A DNA stretch of 64,000 nt from Nematostella vectensis (Eukaryota; Cnidaria; Anthozoa; Actiniaria; Edwardsiidae): assembly GCF_932526225.1 (NCBI RefSeq), contig NC_064042.1:1719001-1783000 (forward strand), given 5' to 3'. Positions 42,596-54,299 of the stretch are shown here, one piece after another. Positions within the stretch are counted from its first letter, which is position 1. Every line of letters starts with the position of its first letter. The notes under the pieces are model-generated. The model was not told the origin of the DNA. It ran no database searches and saw only the letters and a program-made list of their open reading frames with translations. The position numbers and the translations under genes were made by a program.

Positions 42596-45500
42596 ATGTC
42601 ACAGTTGAAAATTAAATATCATCTTTTGCAGAGATTTGAACCACCAACATGGGCGGCTGGATTGAAAAATCTCCCCAAGTATTACGTGAAGGTAAGAGCT
42701 TCGTACACGTTGCATGTAGAGTGTACCAGAACATTGTAGGCGGTCGATTTTTATTATAAAAGAAGTTTAAAGCCATGATTTATATATGATATCTTATATT
42801 TTTGTTTACAATGCCTGATCGCGTGACTTAATTCCCGCTTATAATTATAGCAGCATGTGATTCGAATCATTATTGTACACACATTAGACTAGACTTCCCT
42901 GCTGCGAAATACAGAGAAAAGAGGCCTCTTCTAGTAGGGTAAGACTAGACATGATCGGAGCATCAACTCAATAAAGTACCTTAAAACTCTATCGTGTACT
43001 TCTACAGCAAGACCATAGCATCTTTTTACATGGTGGCATGGTGAGAGACAAACCTAGGTTACAATAACTGAAAGAGAAAGACAAATATGGCCACGGGATA
43101 CAGTCACCTCCACCGTCGGCACTGAAAATCCATGACCCCAACGTGGACCGCTGTGATCCTTGTTCCTAAAACTTCTTGGTTCCTAGTCAGTTCCTACTCA
43201 GTGAGTAATCAGTTCTTAATCAGTTCCTAATGGCAAGGGGGATAATTTTTCAATAAAAAAAAATATAAAAATTACCTATTTTCTGTGTAGAATTGGAGAG
43301 TAAGGCTGGGAATACACCAATATAATTATATGCGAATGTTGTCGACGTTGAAGACCACCTAAGTGGAGGTCACGCTTAGATCACGCGCTTGCCGTGGTTA
43401 CACTAAAATGCCAACTGGGGTTGAGTCCCAGTAAACTGAACCCAGGTTGGTCCTGGTTGACTTTTTGTGCGGTTACACAAGCTCACTTTACCTTAGTTGA
43501 GTTGTCAACCGCAAGGAATCAAGTGTCCTCGTGTCACGGGATACTTATCAAGGGGTCTACACTGATTATCATTCTAATACTTTGGCGGGATTTATTCTAG
43601 CTTGTGTTCAACGTGGTGCGCTTGGAACTAATATATATATAAGTTATTGAGCATACATTGAGCAACAATTTGTTTTAGAACATGGTTGAACAAATTTATG
43701 TTTGAAAACAACAGATCATTAGAGCTTAAAACTCGTTATCGGGAATGAAACCAAGTCACACTACAATTACCATCATAAGTCGAATAATCGTTTTACGAAA
43801 AGCGACTAGGTTTTGAGCAAAACACGCCGTCACACCGTTACACTTTTATATCTGTCAGCGCTAATTACTGCAACCTAGGCCATGAACCATGGGTCGTAGG
43901 ATGGTTCGCCGGAAGTCTACTGCAGTAGAATTTCCTTTGTTCTCCATGACATCTACTGAGGTTTCCGGTCGCGTTTACACACATAAAATTTCAACTTCAG
44001 TTAGAAAATTACCGAACCTAGGTTGGAACCACTTGTGTAACCACGGGGTAAGCTTGCTACTCCAAAACCCAAACTGCCCAACATCTCAAAAATATTACGG
44101 ACAGTTGTCTAGAAACAGGACTAGAAGTGACCTGGGAATAATTAGAATCATCCGAAAGAAGTGGAACAAACTTGTGTATAACATAAAAAAATGCAAGCGT
44201 CTAAACTAGAAACCAGACAACATACTCTACTAGACTTGAGTCTAGAATCCACCAAAATTGCTGTAAATAGCTTTATAAGCCATATTTATAATGCTTTTCC
44301 ATCGATACTAGCTGATTGTACTGGGTAAAGAAGGAGCGCATTTTTACCATTTTAGCATTTCCTATGAGGTACCCCCCCCCCTTACCCTGATTAGGAACTG
44401 ATTAGGAACTGACTAGGAACTGAGGAATTAGAAACAAGGATCACCGCGGCAGGCAAATGGAAGAAGTTTTGCCTCGCGTGGGACAAATACTCACTAGCAA
44501 CACATTTCGAAGAGAAGGACGAGAAAGTCCAAGTAGCGACGTTGCTTACAGTTATTGGTGGAGAAGCCAGAGATGTTTATTCGACGTTTACAGATCGAGA
44601 AGATGAGGGTAACAAACAGAAAATCGACCAAGTACTCAAGAAGTTTGCTGATTACTGTCAACCTCGAAAAAACATTCCTTTCGAGCGTTATCGCTTCAAT
44701 AAGCGCGGACAAGAGGCCGGCGAAGGCTATGAACTAGTATAAGACAGCGCTGAGGAAGCTGGCCGAGGGATGCGAGTTTCATCACAACATACGAACTTTT
44801 GCGTGATATAATTATATTTGGTATCCGCGAAGTCCGCGAAAAATTACTTCGGGAATCTAAGCTCACCTTAGGGGAGACAGACGAGATATGTCGGGCATCG
44901 GAAAGTCCAGAGGTAAGCCATCCTCGGTAAGTCCAGAGGTACGTTATCCTTTGCGTGTCGCGTGACAACACCCGATGCAGGTTTAATTGTAAAATGGTTA
45001 ACAGCAGGGAGATTCGCCCAATCCTTGGACGAGAGGCGTGCCTGGGTATGAACATTTTCCAATATATCGATAATGACTCCCTAAACAAGCCACAAACCGG
45101 AAGTACACCAGTATACGCAGTTGAGGACACCGGAAGCAAGTGCCTCACAAAGGAAAAATTCCCACAGGCCTTTTCCGAGGGAGTTTGGCTGCTAGAGGGC
45201 CAGTATCGCATCAAGGTGGACGACACGGTAGATCCTGTCCAGCATGCACCGCGGCGAGTACCGGTGGCATTGCGCAAACGCCTTTAGTCCGAGTTAGACC
45301 GACTGGTTGAGAGATATTATTACTCCTGTTACAGCGCCTACACCATGGGTTAGCTCACTAGTGGTCGTTCCCAAGCCCAACTGCAACCTAAGGATCTGTT
45401 TGGACCCCAAGGATCTTAACAAAGCAATTCAGCATGAACATTACCCTCTGCCGACGATCGACGATGTGGCAACACGCTTACACGGAGCAAAGGTGTTTAC

Positions 45501-48500
45501 CAAGCTTGATGCCAAGAACGGGTTCTGACACATAGAGCCTGACGAAGAAACGTCCTAACTCACAACCTTCAACAAGCCTTTCGGAAGATATGCTCGATAT
45601 ATTCGGAAACGAATGCCTTTAGGAATATGATCGGCTCTAGGGGTTTTTCAAAAATGTATGCACGAGATGATAGGGCCTGTCAGTTGGGAATAAATTAGCC
45701 GATGATTTTTTTGTTGTGGGGTGCGAATAAACCCTAGACGAAGCTACTCCATGACCATGTCAAGCATCTGTTAGAGTTTATGAAGCGCTGTAAAGAACGA
45801 GGGCTGAAGCTGAACGCCGACAAACTCAAGCTGAGACAAACAAAGGGGTTGGCCCAGCAAAAGGTCTGACGTTCCTCAGTGCCTGTTACCGTATTATGAT
45901 ATTTGCGATGAACTCGTACTCCAAGGTGACATTGTGTTCAAGGGGCAGCAGCTACCGGTTCCACTTTCGTTGCGCAGAGAGTTAATGGAAGTGACACATG
46001 GGAGTCACATCGGGATCGAAGCATACAGGGAGGATCGAAGGGTCGAAGGGCACGCGATACACTTTACTGCCCGAGAATAAGTACAGATCTAAATCTAAAA
46101 GAATATATCAGAAAGTGCGAGGTACATGGCACATCGTAACAACCCTAGCATAGAGCCATTTCAGCCGCACGTGTTCGTGGCTAGACCGGGGTCAAAGGTG
46201 GGGGCGGACCTTTGCCAATTCGATGGGAGAATGTTGCTAGTCATAACAGATTACTATAGCAATTATATGGAGGTCGCGCGGGTAAAGACGACTACATCCA
46301 AGAGCATAATTAAGGAGCTAAAAGCTGTATGTGCGAGATTTGGAATCCCTGATGTTCTGATCACAGACAACGGGCCGCTATTCGCATCAGCTAAATTTGT
46401 TGTGTTTGCCCTCACCTGGTGCTTCGACCACCAAACCCTACATAGCCGCAGTCAAATGGGAAGGCGGAAAACGCAGTGAAGACCGTGGAATGCTCGTTCA
46501 AAAAAGTTAAGGACTCGGGCAATTTTGAGTACCTAGCCCTTCTTGACTGACGCAACACCTCCACCGAGGACATCAGGAGCAGCCCAGCGCAGCGCCTCAT
46601 GGGACGGCGTTGCAAAACGCTACTCCCATGCCAGGCACCCTTCTACAGCCTCACTATGATTTAGATGTAGAGTCATGCGCTCTATTTGGTGCCAAGCAAC
46701 GGCAACAATATTATAACAATAAGAAGGCGAAACAATTGAGTGAAGTTTACCCTGGGGAGACAGCGAGGATGAGGTTGCCCGGTCAACAACGATGGTCTCC
46801 AGGAGTGTGTACCGAGGCCTTACCTAACAAAAGTTAATAAGTTGGCAAATGAGTGTTGTCAATAGACATGGTTTTCTAGCAAATGTCTTCTGATTTCTAT
46901 TTTTTATTTGCGGTTAATCGAGCGTTCTTGTTGCCAAACCGGAATACAAACCGAAATAGTGTGCACACGTTGTGGTCATGTTATCAGTTAGAAATCGGTG
47001 CATCGGTGACATTCAGATAATATTGGCTCAGTCAACAATTGAAATATTGATTATGTACCTGTCAAAATAATAACAAAAAAAATCCGACATTTACTTCCAA
47101 TTGAGCCTCTTGAACTGGATATCTTTCTTAACTCTAATATTTTTTCTGTAAAAAAATGCTGCATCATTTAGAAAATTTCCCCCCTTTTATTTTCTCAAAT
47201 ATCTCACACTAAATTTGTATTTTTATCCATTCACAGCTTGCCCAGCACAACACGCCTGTCCACGAATGGGACCTCCTCGACATCCCCAATGGCTTCCAGA
47301 TCGGCATCAAGCGAGATGACATGACCGGAAGTAACATGTCTGGAAACAAAGTGCGCAAGTTAGAGTTCCTTCTTGCCGATGCCCTGGAGAAAAAGTGTGA
47401 CACTATCTTCACCATGGGTAGTATCTACTCCAATCACTGCCGTTCCACAGCTATCGCTACCAAGCAGTTGGGCCTTGAGTGCTATCTCTTCGTTAGACAT
47501 CGTGAAAAGGTCAGTGAACATGAAATTGTATTCACCAATTTCCGCTATGGTGACCAAGCCTTGCCTTCCTATACAGTTAGGACTGTCAAGTATCCATGGT
47601 AGCAGGTCTCACCTGTAACTCCAAAAATAACAATTCTGTAATAGCGGGGTGCCGTTACATGAAAAGTGCTTGTACCGTCACATAGCCATTGTCTTTTTTG
47701 TTTTAAGAATACCAATATTGGCTCGATGGGTAACATGCTGTTTAACAGGATGACTGGTAGCCACATTATACTGACAGAGTACGGGCCATATGAAATTGTA
47801 ACATACCCCAAGATGGATAGACTGAAGGAAAAGCTAGAGTAAGTATTCTATGACCTCTTAGTCCTGAAATAAAACTGTTGCTTTTCGTTAAGCCTTTATG
47901 AATACTGCAACATTTTTTATTAGCTTGTACATGACCTTTCTTTAGCTTTGTAGTTATATTTATGATCCTGGCATGGTTGCCTCTTCTCATACTATACTTT
48001 CCATATAGGAAGGAAGGCAAATCTGTGTACATCATCCCAGTCGGCGGCTCCTGCTATGTCGCCATGTTCGCCTACATGATGACCTTTAACGAGCTAATTA
48101 ACCAGGGTGTCCTGGAGGAGTACACTGATGTTGTCATGTCAACTGGGAGTGGGGGCACAGCATCTGGCATGGCAATTGCCAACTACCTCACTGGCTCAAA
48201 ACTCAAGTAAGTGTGAAAGTGCCAACTACCTCACTGGCTCAAAACTCAAGTAAGTGTGAAAGTGCCAACTACCTCACTGGCTCAAAACTCAAGTAAGTGT
48301 GAAAGTGCCAACTACCTCACTGGCTCAAAACTCAAGTAAGTGTGAAAGTGCCAACTACCTCACTGGCTCAAAACTCAAGTAAGTGTGAAAGCTGTAAGGA
48401 GAAATGATAGATTCATAGGACATGAAGAAGATATTAAGGGCCTGTGCTATGGTACTATCTTTTGAGTCCGTTGCTTGGAAAATTTGTATGTTTCATAAAA

Positions 48501-50151
48501 GCTTCTGTTTTTTTTGTCAAATCTCTTGGAACTTTCAACATAAGTGTTTTAGACATAAATGACACAAGTGATGACGTCATCCGACCTCTCATATGGTCAC
48601 GTGACCTAGAACAGAAAAACGTGTCGGAGAAGCTACTGTTCAAATCATTTTTATGTTCTTCGAAAACCACATATTTGTTAATAACTTTTTCATTACTTCA
48701 AAAATCAAAAATTCCATGCGCTTAGTTGTTAGGAATGGTAATATCAATGGTTTGAGTGAAAAAAAAATTAACGTGTTTTTTTTTTCGCGCAGAAATGGCC
48801 GACAGCTTGTTTTTTTCGCCATCTTTTTTATTCTCTAAAAACATAAAAAAATTGCATTTTCCTCTACAAAGTGTCGAAAGTTTATATTAATCTCTTGGGG
48901 AAAAAGTTAGAATTGGAGTTTCGAAGAACACAAAATAAAAAAAAGAGATTGAACCTGGAGCGCTTGCTTGTGAGTCAAAGGTGCTAACCACTGGGCCACG
49001 AAATCAAGTTGGAGACGCGCTTTTCCCTTTCGTAGCAACGGTGTTTCGTAGCAACGAGATAATACCATAGGCCCTTAAGTTTGATTTTGAATTTTAGCAC
49101 AAGTGATCTGTATTTTTTTTCCAATCCTTGGATTCATGAACAGCTCCTAAGCAACAATAATCAGCCGTTTTCCTCTGGTTGTTTTTTATTTAGTTTTGAC
49201 TACGTAGGTTTGGACCCATATTTGAAAAAAATTGTCATTGTTCTTTGCAGAGTCCATTGTGTAAGTGTGAGAAGAAGTATTGAAAACCTGCATCAACACA
49301 TCCAAGAAGATCTTGATCAAGCAGGCCTGAATCATGTCAATGCTGCCGACATCATTGACATCATGGATGAGCACAAAGGACTGGGATATGGCATCTCCAC
49401 ACAGGAAGAATTAGGTGAGCAGCAATATATGGTTACCAGTAGCGGATCTACGGGGGGGGGGGGGGGGGGTTAAGGGTTTAAACCTCCCTTGGGCTGCCTT
49501 TTTTTGTTGTTTTCATTGTGTCTGTTCGTTCCAAAATCATTACGAAAATAAGGACAATTTTTTTGGTTCCCCCGCCCCCCCCCCCCCTTGAAAAAAAGCT
49601 AGATCCGCCCCAGGTTATTGTAATAACTTGTTGTCTAATTTCTAGCTTTCAAATCAATTAGCCAAATTTAGGTTTTATGAACTATGTCTTCGCAGCTAAG
49701 GTGTTATCTGGTATTCCCACTTAAGCAACATCTGAAATATATAGGATCCAGTGAAAGTGGCCCTAAAATTGAGGATAATTTTCTGCTACATTAACCTACA
49801 TATTAAAAAAAATCTGAATTAGTATTAGATTGACCGACCTTTATAATCCCATATGAAGCCTGTAACATAAAAACTCATTGTCATGTCTCTTATATTTCAG
49901 AGCATGTTATTGAGATCGGATGTACTACAGGAATCACAGTTGATCCAGTATATACTGTCAAGTCTGTGCGTGGAATGCTTGCTGAAATGAGGGATAACCC
50001 ATCCAGATTTAAAGGCAAAAAGGTCTTATATATGCACACTGGTGGGATGTTTGGGCTGTTTGAGGGGCGAATGGACACAACGTTAAATTCTCTGGAGAAG
50101 TGTTATCGTGTCAGATATTGGGCAAATGGGGATGATATTCCAGAGTTTTAG
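42596..50151 (+). CDS. D-cysteine desulfhydrase / ACC deaminase family enzyme, copy 2
   Basis: Exons 2-7 of copy 1 are repeated: 42632-42691, 47237-47509, 47708-47838, 48009-48206, 49251-49414, 49901-50151, same lengths and phases, no stops. Catalytic motifs (GNKVRKLEF, IYSNHCR, STGSGGTASG, LYMHTGGM) are intact. The duplicated block begins near 42390, downstream of where exon 1 lies in copy 1, and I find no exon 1 nearby. The best start is the ATG at 42596, which reads MSQLKIKYHLLQ straight through the former acceptor into exon 2 and gives 370 aa. Introns have grown by insertion: a gypsy relic in the first large intron, a TTAA element in the next-to-last-but-one, a G-tract repeat in the last. 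A few substitutions (DLPDIP to DLLDIP, NVRNS to SVRRS) separate the copies. Probably functional if transcribed; promoter unknown. Confidence 0.85.
42856..46842 (+). mobile_element. Degenerate Ty3/gypsy retrotransposon in the copy 2 intron
   Basis: Pieces are in the usual order: start of gag (from ATG 43089), rest of gag (44443-44860, WDKYSLATHFEEK), a pol lead-in (44955-45287), reverse transcriptase (45307-45690, DPKDLNKAIQ, AKVFTKLDAKNGF) and an integrase core (46126-46480, DYYSNYMEV, VLITDNGP) with a C-terminal tail to 46838. Many stops and frame breaks make it inactive. A possible short 5' LTR (42856-43030, TG...CA) precedes a TGG primer-site-like start, but no 3' LTR is seen. Copy 1's intron lacks all of it. 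Confidence 0.85.
43149..44450. repeat. Inverted-repeat element inserted inside the gypsy gag, itself nested
   Basis: TGTGATCCTTGTTCC with CAGTTCCTAxTCAG words at 43155-43250 is mirrored by CTGATTAGGAACTGA words and GAAACAAGGATCA at 44380-44445. Gag reads up to about 43148 and resumes at 44443. Within it, CGTGGTTACAC (43394) and GTGTAACCACGG (44034-44045) bound another inverted-repeat element. There is no transposase in either. Confidence 0.7.
48178..48392 (+). repeat. 5 x 43-bp array of exon 5 end plus donor (copy 2)
   Basis: Same unit as at 35286-35456 but five copies rather than four. The genuine junction is 48206/48207. The array predates the gene duplication and has since changed copy number. 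Confidence 0.97.
48438..49074. mobile_element. TTAA-flanked non-autonomous transposon
   Basis: TTAA (48434-48437) and TTAA (49075-49078) flank an element beginning GGGCCTGTGCTATGGTA and ending ATACCATAGGCCC. TTAA duplication is the piggyBac signature. No transposase is present. The equivalent intron of copy 1 lacks the element, so it inserted after the gene duplication. Confidence 0.75.
48947..49005 (-). repeat. tRNA-like sequence (SINE-type box A and box B)
   Basis: On the minus strand TGGCCCAGTGGTTAGCACC resembles a box A region. It is followed 25-30 bases later by GGTTCAATC, a good box B (GGTTCRANNC). The spacing matches a tRNA, but the acceptor stem does not pair, so it is a tRNA-derived remnant rather than a working gene. 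It lies inside the TTAA element. Confidence 0.5.
49437..49617. repeat. G-tract/C-tract repeat with GCGGATCTA inverted ends
   Basis: AGCGGATCTACG followed by a G run opens it. A C run, a TTGAAAAAAAGC stretch and TAGATCCGCCCC close it. It interrupts the final intron of copy 2 at a site that is continuous in copy 1 (GTGAGCAGCAATxTA). Confidence 0.7.
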
Positions 50152-50808
50152 ATAAATCTAATAATGAGAATAATCCTGTATTTGTGTAGAGATGTAGTGA
50201 TAGAAAATTGCAGAGGCTCCAAGAATTCATAAAGCACTGTTTTGTGCTGGACAATGAGAATAGAAAAGGATAGAGATATTTTGGAACCTATTTTGTGTTA
50301 CTATTTATATGATATGATAACTGTAATGAATACAGACAACTGGAGTTTGCTGGAGTTTAATGATAACTTGGTTATTATTGACTTCGGAGGTCATGCTTGC
50401 TGTACATGCTTGCTGTGCTAGTGCGCATGGCAAAGCTTTACGCGTGACCACAATGATTGACAACATTCCAATAATTTTTGCCTTTGTTTCCTTAATACTG
50501 AATCAGGCTACACCAGAATTTCACTAGACCTAGATGATACCTAGAGTTACCTGCTCACAAAGTCAGAACCTACTTTCTACCGGTAGTTGATGAATACGGA
50601 ACAGGAATAGGCCCTCGATTTACGATTCCCGAGTATCACTCGAAAACAATGTGGACACGCCTACAATTGGGGAGGGGCCAATTCCTGTACTAGCGTAGAA
50701 CATTAGTACGCTGTTCAACGCAGATTATTCTACTAGTACTTTCTCAGTAGTGGTGCGACAACTAGGTGATTATCTTATCGTTGAAAAAATTCGACAAGGA
50801 TTTTGATT
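50152..50808. other. Gap between convergent genes
   Basis: 3' UTR of desulfhydrase copy 2 (similar to copy 1 until about 50358) and the 3' flank of the FN3 gene on the minus strand. No additional gene seen. Confidence 0.5.
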
Positions 50809-52847
50809 CTACGCATCGTGATTAGCCGAAAACCCTGTATTCTCGTAGATGTCTTCGTCATACGCGTTGTTACCATCGAAAAACGCATTATCATCGTAAG
50901 TGTTCTGGCCATAAATGACGTTATCATAAGCGTAATTATCATAGACTGCATTGTGGTCGACATAAGCGTTGTTATCGTAGTTGACATTGTTGTCATCGTA
51001 AGCGTCGTTATCGTAAAAGGCATTTTCATCGTAAGCGTTATCATTCAGGACAGCTCTAGCAAAGTCGCTATTAACGTAGATATCTTCGTCCTCGGTCGGG
51101 TCATCGTCGAAGGTCGGAGCTTCATCGTAGAACTTCGGAGGATAATTCATCGGAACGTCATCAAAATTCGGAAAGCCATTAGAATTTGTAGCGTCGTCGT
51201 AGACAGGAGCGTCTTCAAAAGTCGGAGCGTCTTCGTAGCTCGGAGCGCCGTCTTGAGGGCCATCATTTGCAGGGATAGCGCTCGCAAGGGCATCATAGAC
51301 GAAGCCGTAAGTTCCGTCATCAGTGGCGGATGGGTCCTCATTTGCAGAGCTGTTATTGGTGGGGCCATCGTAGACGGGGACACTTTCGGGAGAGGCATCG
51401 CTTGTTGGACCTTTATTCATCATAGGAGCATTGCTGACCGGGTCATTATTGGCAGGGGCGTCACCAGTGGAAGGTACGGTACGAGGGGGGCAGTCATAAT
51501 TACAGATATCACCACCTCCAGGGGCGTCATCAATGGTAGGGTCCCAATTGGTACGGGTGCTTCTGGTAGGAGCATCATACGTGGGGGTAGCTCGTGGAGG
51601 GCTATCATAGTCCGTGTTATCGCTCGTAGGGCCATTATCTCTAGGGGTGCCGCAGGAAGGACCATTATCTCTAGACTCAGCGTTGGCCCCACTCTCGTCA
51701 TAAGTGGGGTTCTTGAAGGCGAATGGATCATCAGCGACGCTGGTCCCTCTCCTACTCAAGTCATCACGTAGCTCGACATGCTGATCATCGCGTGGTTTTC
51801 TGTTTCTTCGCCGCCATAAGATCGCGACCAGCACAAGCACCGCGAGTATGATAATCACCACCATCACGGGCACCACATAGTTCGACATGATCTGAGCCGT
51901 GCTCGACTGAGCCGCGGCGTGACGAGGGCCGTGTACTAAACAGATATAGCAAAATGAATGAATATATGTCAATTAAGGCTTGCAATGTCACTGAAGGTTT
52001 GCGCAATAAAATAGATGCACGAAAGGTCCGTGTACAGAAATAAAGCAAGTGAAGCAACATCTCTAATTGTCATCACACCTTTCGTAGAGAACATGACAGC
52101 CTCGCTCCGGGGCCCGTCCCCTCGGCCCGTCAAGGCGGAGACCTGGACTTTGTACTCGACACCCGGCTCAATCGGTCCCAGAACCACCTGCGTGCAGCTA
52201 GTGTGGACAGACATGTCACATGACACATACTCTGTCAGCCTTCTGTAACTCACGTGGTACCCTCCAAAGAACCCATTCAAGTGCTGTCTAGGGACGCCAC
52301 TCCATTTGATGACGGCGACGGTTGAGTTGACAGGCTCGACGGTAATGTTGAATGGCGCGGAGACTGGTACTGGAATAACAGAGACATTTTTGTGAAGTGA
52401 ACAGCTCGAGAGGTATTTTTTTAACATTCTTCGATGCAGAATTCAAGCAAATATTGAGGTAAATTTCCTAAAGCCTACTACAGTTTTGCTACAGCTAACA
52501 CACATGCTTTTTCGTCGTAAAATATATGCAAATAAGTGATTACTCACGGTCCTCGTCAGTTGACGCGCGGTAGGGCTCACTCCTAGGCCCAGTCCCCGCT
52601 CCTGTGAACGCCTCCACCTGCACGACATACACAGTGAACACGCGAAGGTCCCGTATGATGACGTCACCTCTACCAGGCGGTACAACAGCTGCTCTCTCAT
52701 CATCGCTGTTTTTTAGTGCTCGGTACCAGACCCTGTAACCAGCAAGCACGCCGCGCGTGTGTCCCGCGGGTAACGGGTCCCACGTGACCAATAGGCTTGT
52801 CGAGCTCTGGTTGACGACTCGCACGTTTGGCGGAGCGAGGTCTGGGA
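50809..52847 (-). CDS. FN3-domain single-pass membrane protein, 3' part
   Basis: Three minus-strand exons: 52847-52548, 52369-52079, 51935-50809 (stop TAG). They join in frame. The first two each encode a fibronectin type III domain (LLVTWDPL, GYRVWYRAL, VEAFTGAGTGPRSEP; VAVIKWSG, GGYHVSYRRL, VSALTGRGDGPRSE). The last begins with a short stalk and a membrane helix (VVPVMVVIIILAVLVLVAIL), stopped by WRRRNRK. About 325 cytoplasmic residues follow: Pro/Asn/Asp-rich at first, then a Tyr/Asp/Asn-rich stretch with repeated NAYDxN words, ending EDIYENTG. No kinase or phosphatase domain. The topology suits an adhesion or guidance receptor; which one I cannot tell. The 5' part must lie above 52847; a fragment encoding ISRIHFSTHK just before a donor at about 52940 may be part of the preceding exon. 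Confidence 0.8.
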
Positions 52848-54290
52848 CTAATGGGATGGAGATAACATTTGAGGTGGAAATGAATAAATAAATATGTCTC
52901 TAGACAAGAAAAAACAGGACTGTCAAATGCAATGACCAACCTTTGTGTGTAGAGAAGTGGATGCGGGAGATCTCAGCCGAGGCCATATGACATCAGATAT
53001 GCAAATGGCTTGCGAATTAGAATGCTTCTCTATCAGGCGTGTCATCACCATTGACCACCAAAAAGTTGGTATTTGATTTTGAACAGTTGTCATGTTAGAC
53101 TTTTTCCATAGCTATCTATGACTGCCAAATGCTGCAAATGCTGTTTGTGTGCCTGCCAATCCTTTGCACCATATCAAATCCTTGCTTAAACAATCCATTA
53201 AATTTCATATTTATACTAATAACTATTAGAAAATGATCACTGACACCTCGACCAATCAGCACCCTCTATTTGAACCCCCCAAATCTCATAGTAATTAAAG
53301 TTTCAAGGGGCAATAGAGAATTAGAGAATGAGTGGGGAGAATTAGTCAATAGAGAATGAGGCAATAGAGAATTAGTGGGGAGTGTGGTTAGAAATAAGTG
53401 CTTACTACTTAGTGATTAGTATTCCCTAAGTTGCAACTTTGTTTTCATTGTTTTCCTGGATTATTGTTGAAACGCCAAATTAGCTATAGAGAACTTGCTA
53501 TAGAGCGTATTTATGTTTTTATTGCTGGCTTAGCAACCTATCTACTACTATGTTAACAGGGGGATTTGTACTCTGAAGACATTATGCACTTGTATTTTAT
53601 ATTTCACTGATTTTTTTATTTATGTAAATAAATTATAATTTTATAATCCTGATGTAAAAAAAGTTGTAATTTTTAAGCAAATTACAAGCAAAACTGTTGT
53701 ATGCAACAGACTGAAAAGACACCTCAGTGCATTGTTGGAAACTTCAAGGCATACTGCTTGATCAGTAGTAGCTGAACTTGTCTGATAGTGTGGGACTTGA
53801 AATAGGGGGAAGGTTTCTGTTTTTGGTCTGTTTTTCCCAAAAATTTGCGCAAAAGTACATTAATGGGGTAATTAATAATTTGTTATTTCTATGTAATCTA
53901 AGTAACAATGGCACTTAATCACCTTTAACAGTAAATAAATTAGCCTCAGCTTCAGAAACTGGGTCTTCATTTAGTGTAAAAGTTTTTTTAACATGTTTTT
54001 TTAACTTTGGCTACTTCTTATACGTTAATCTGACATTGCTATTCCTCATTTGCCCAGATAGTGTTTTTAAGATGAATTTCTAACATCTTCAACATGTTCT
54101 CTTGACTCAATTGTAATATGTAATACAAGGTTACGATGATTTTTCTTTGTCACAGGGGCTTCACCACCTTGATTATCTCATCCTGACCAAGTCATTGCAC
54201 TGCAGTTGTCCACACATCACAGTTGGTTATTGCCCTTGACAAATACTGCAGAGGAATTCCCTTTTTATTTATTTCAGGCAGTGTCAAATT
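52848..54290. other. Upstream of the FN3 exons; no clear gene
   Basis: AT-rich. I looked for further FN3 exons on the minus strand and found none beyond the doubtful fragment near 52940-52985. Local repeats of CAATAGAGAATTAG occur at about 53310-53370. Confidence 0.45.
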
Positions 54291-54299
54291 TTGTTATTC

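Noticed and set aside
50803-51771. 322-codon plus-strand frame rich in Val/Ile
   Set aside because: It is the antisense shadow of the Tyr/Asp/Asn-rich tail of the FN3 gene; the minus frame has a membrane helix, splice sites and stop that explain the region.
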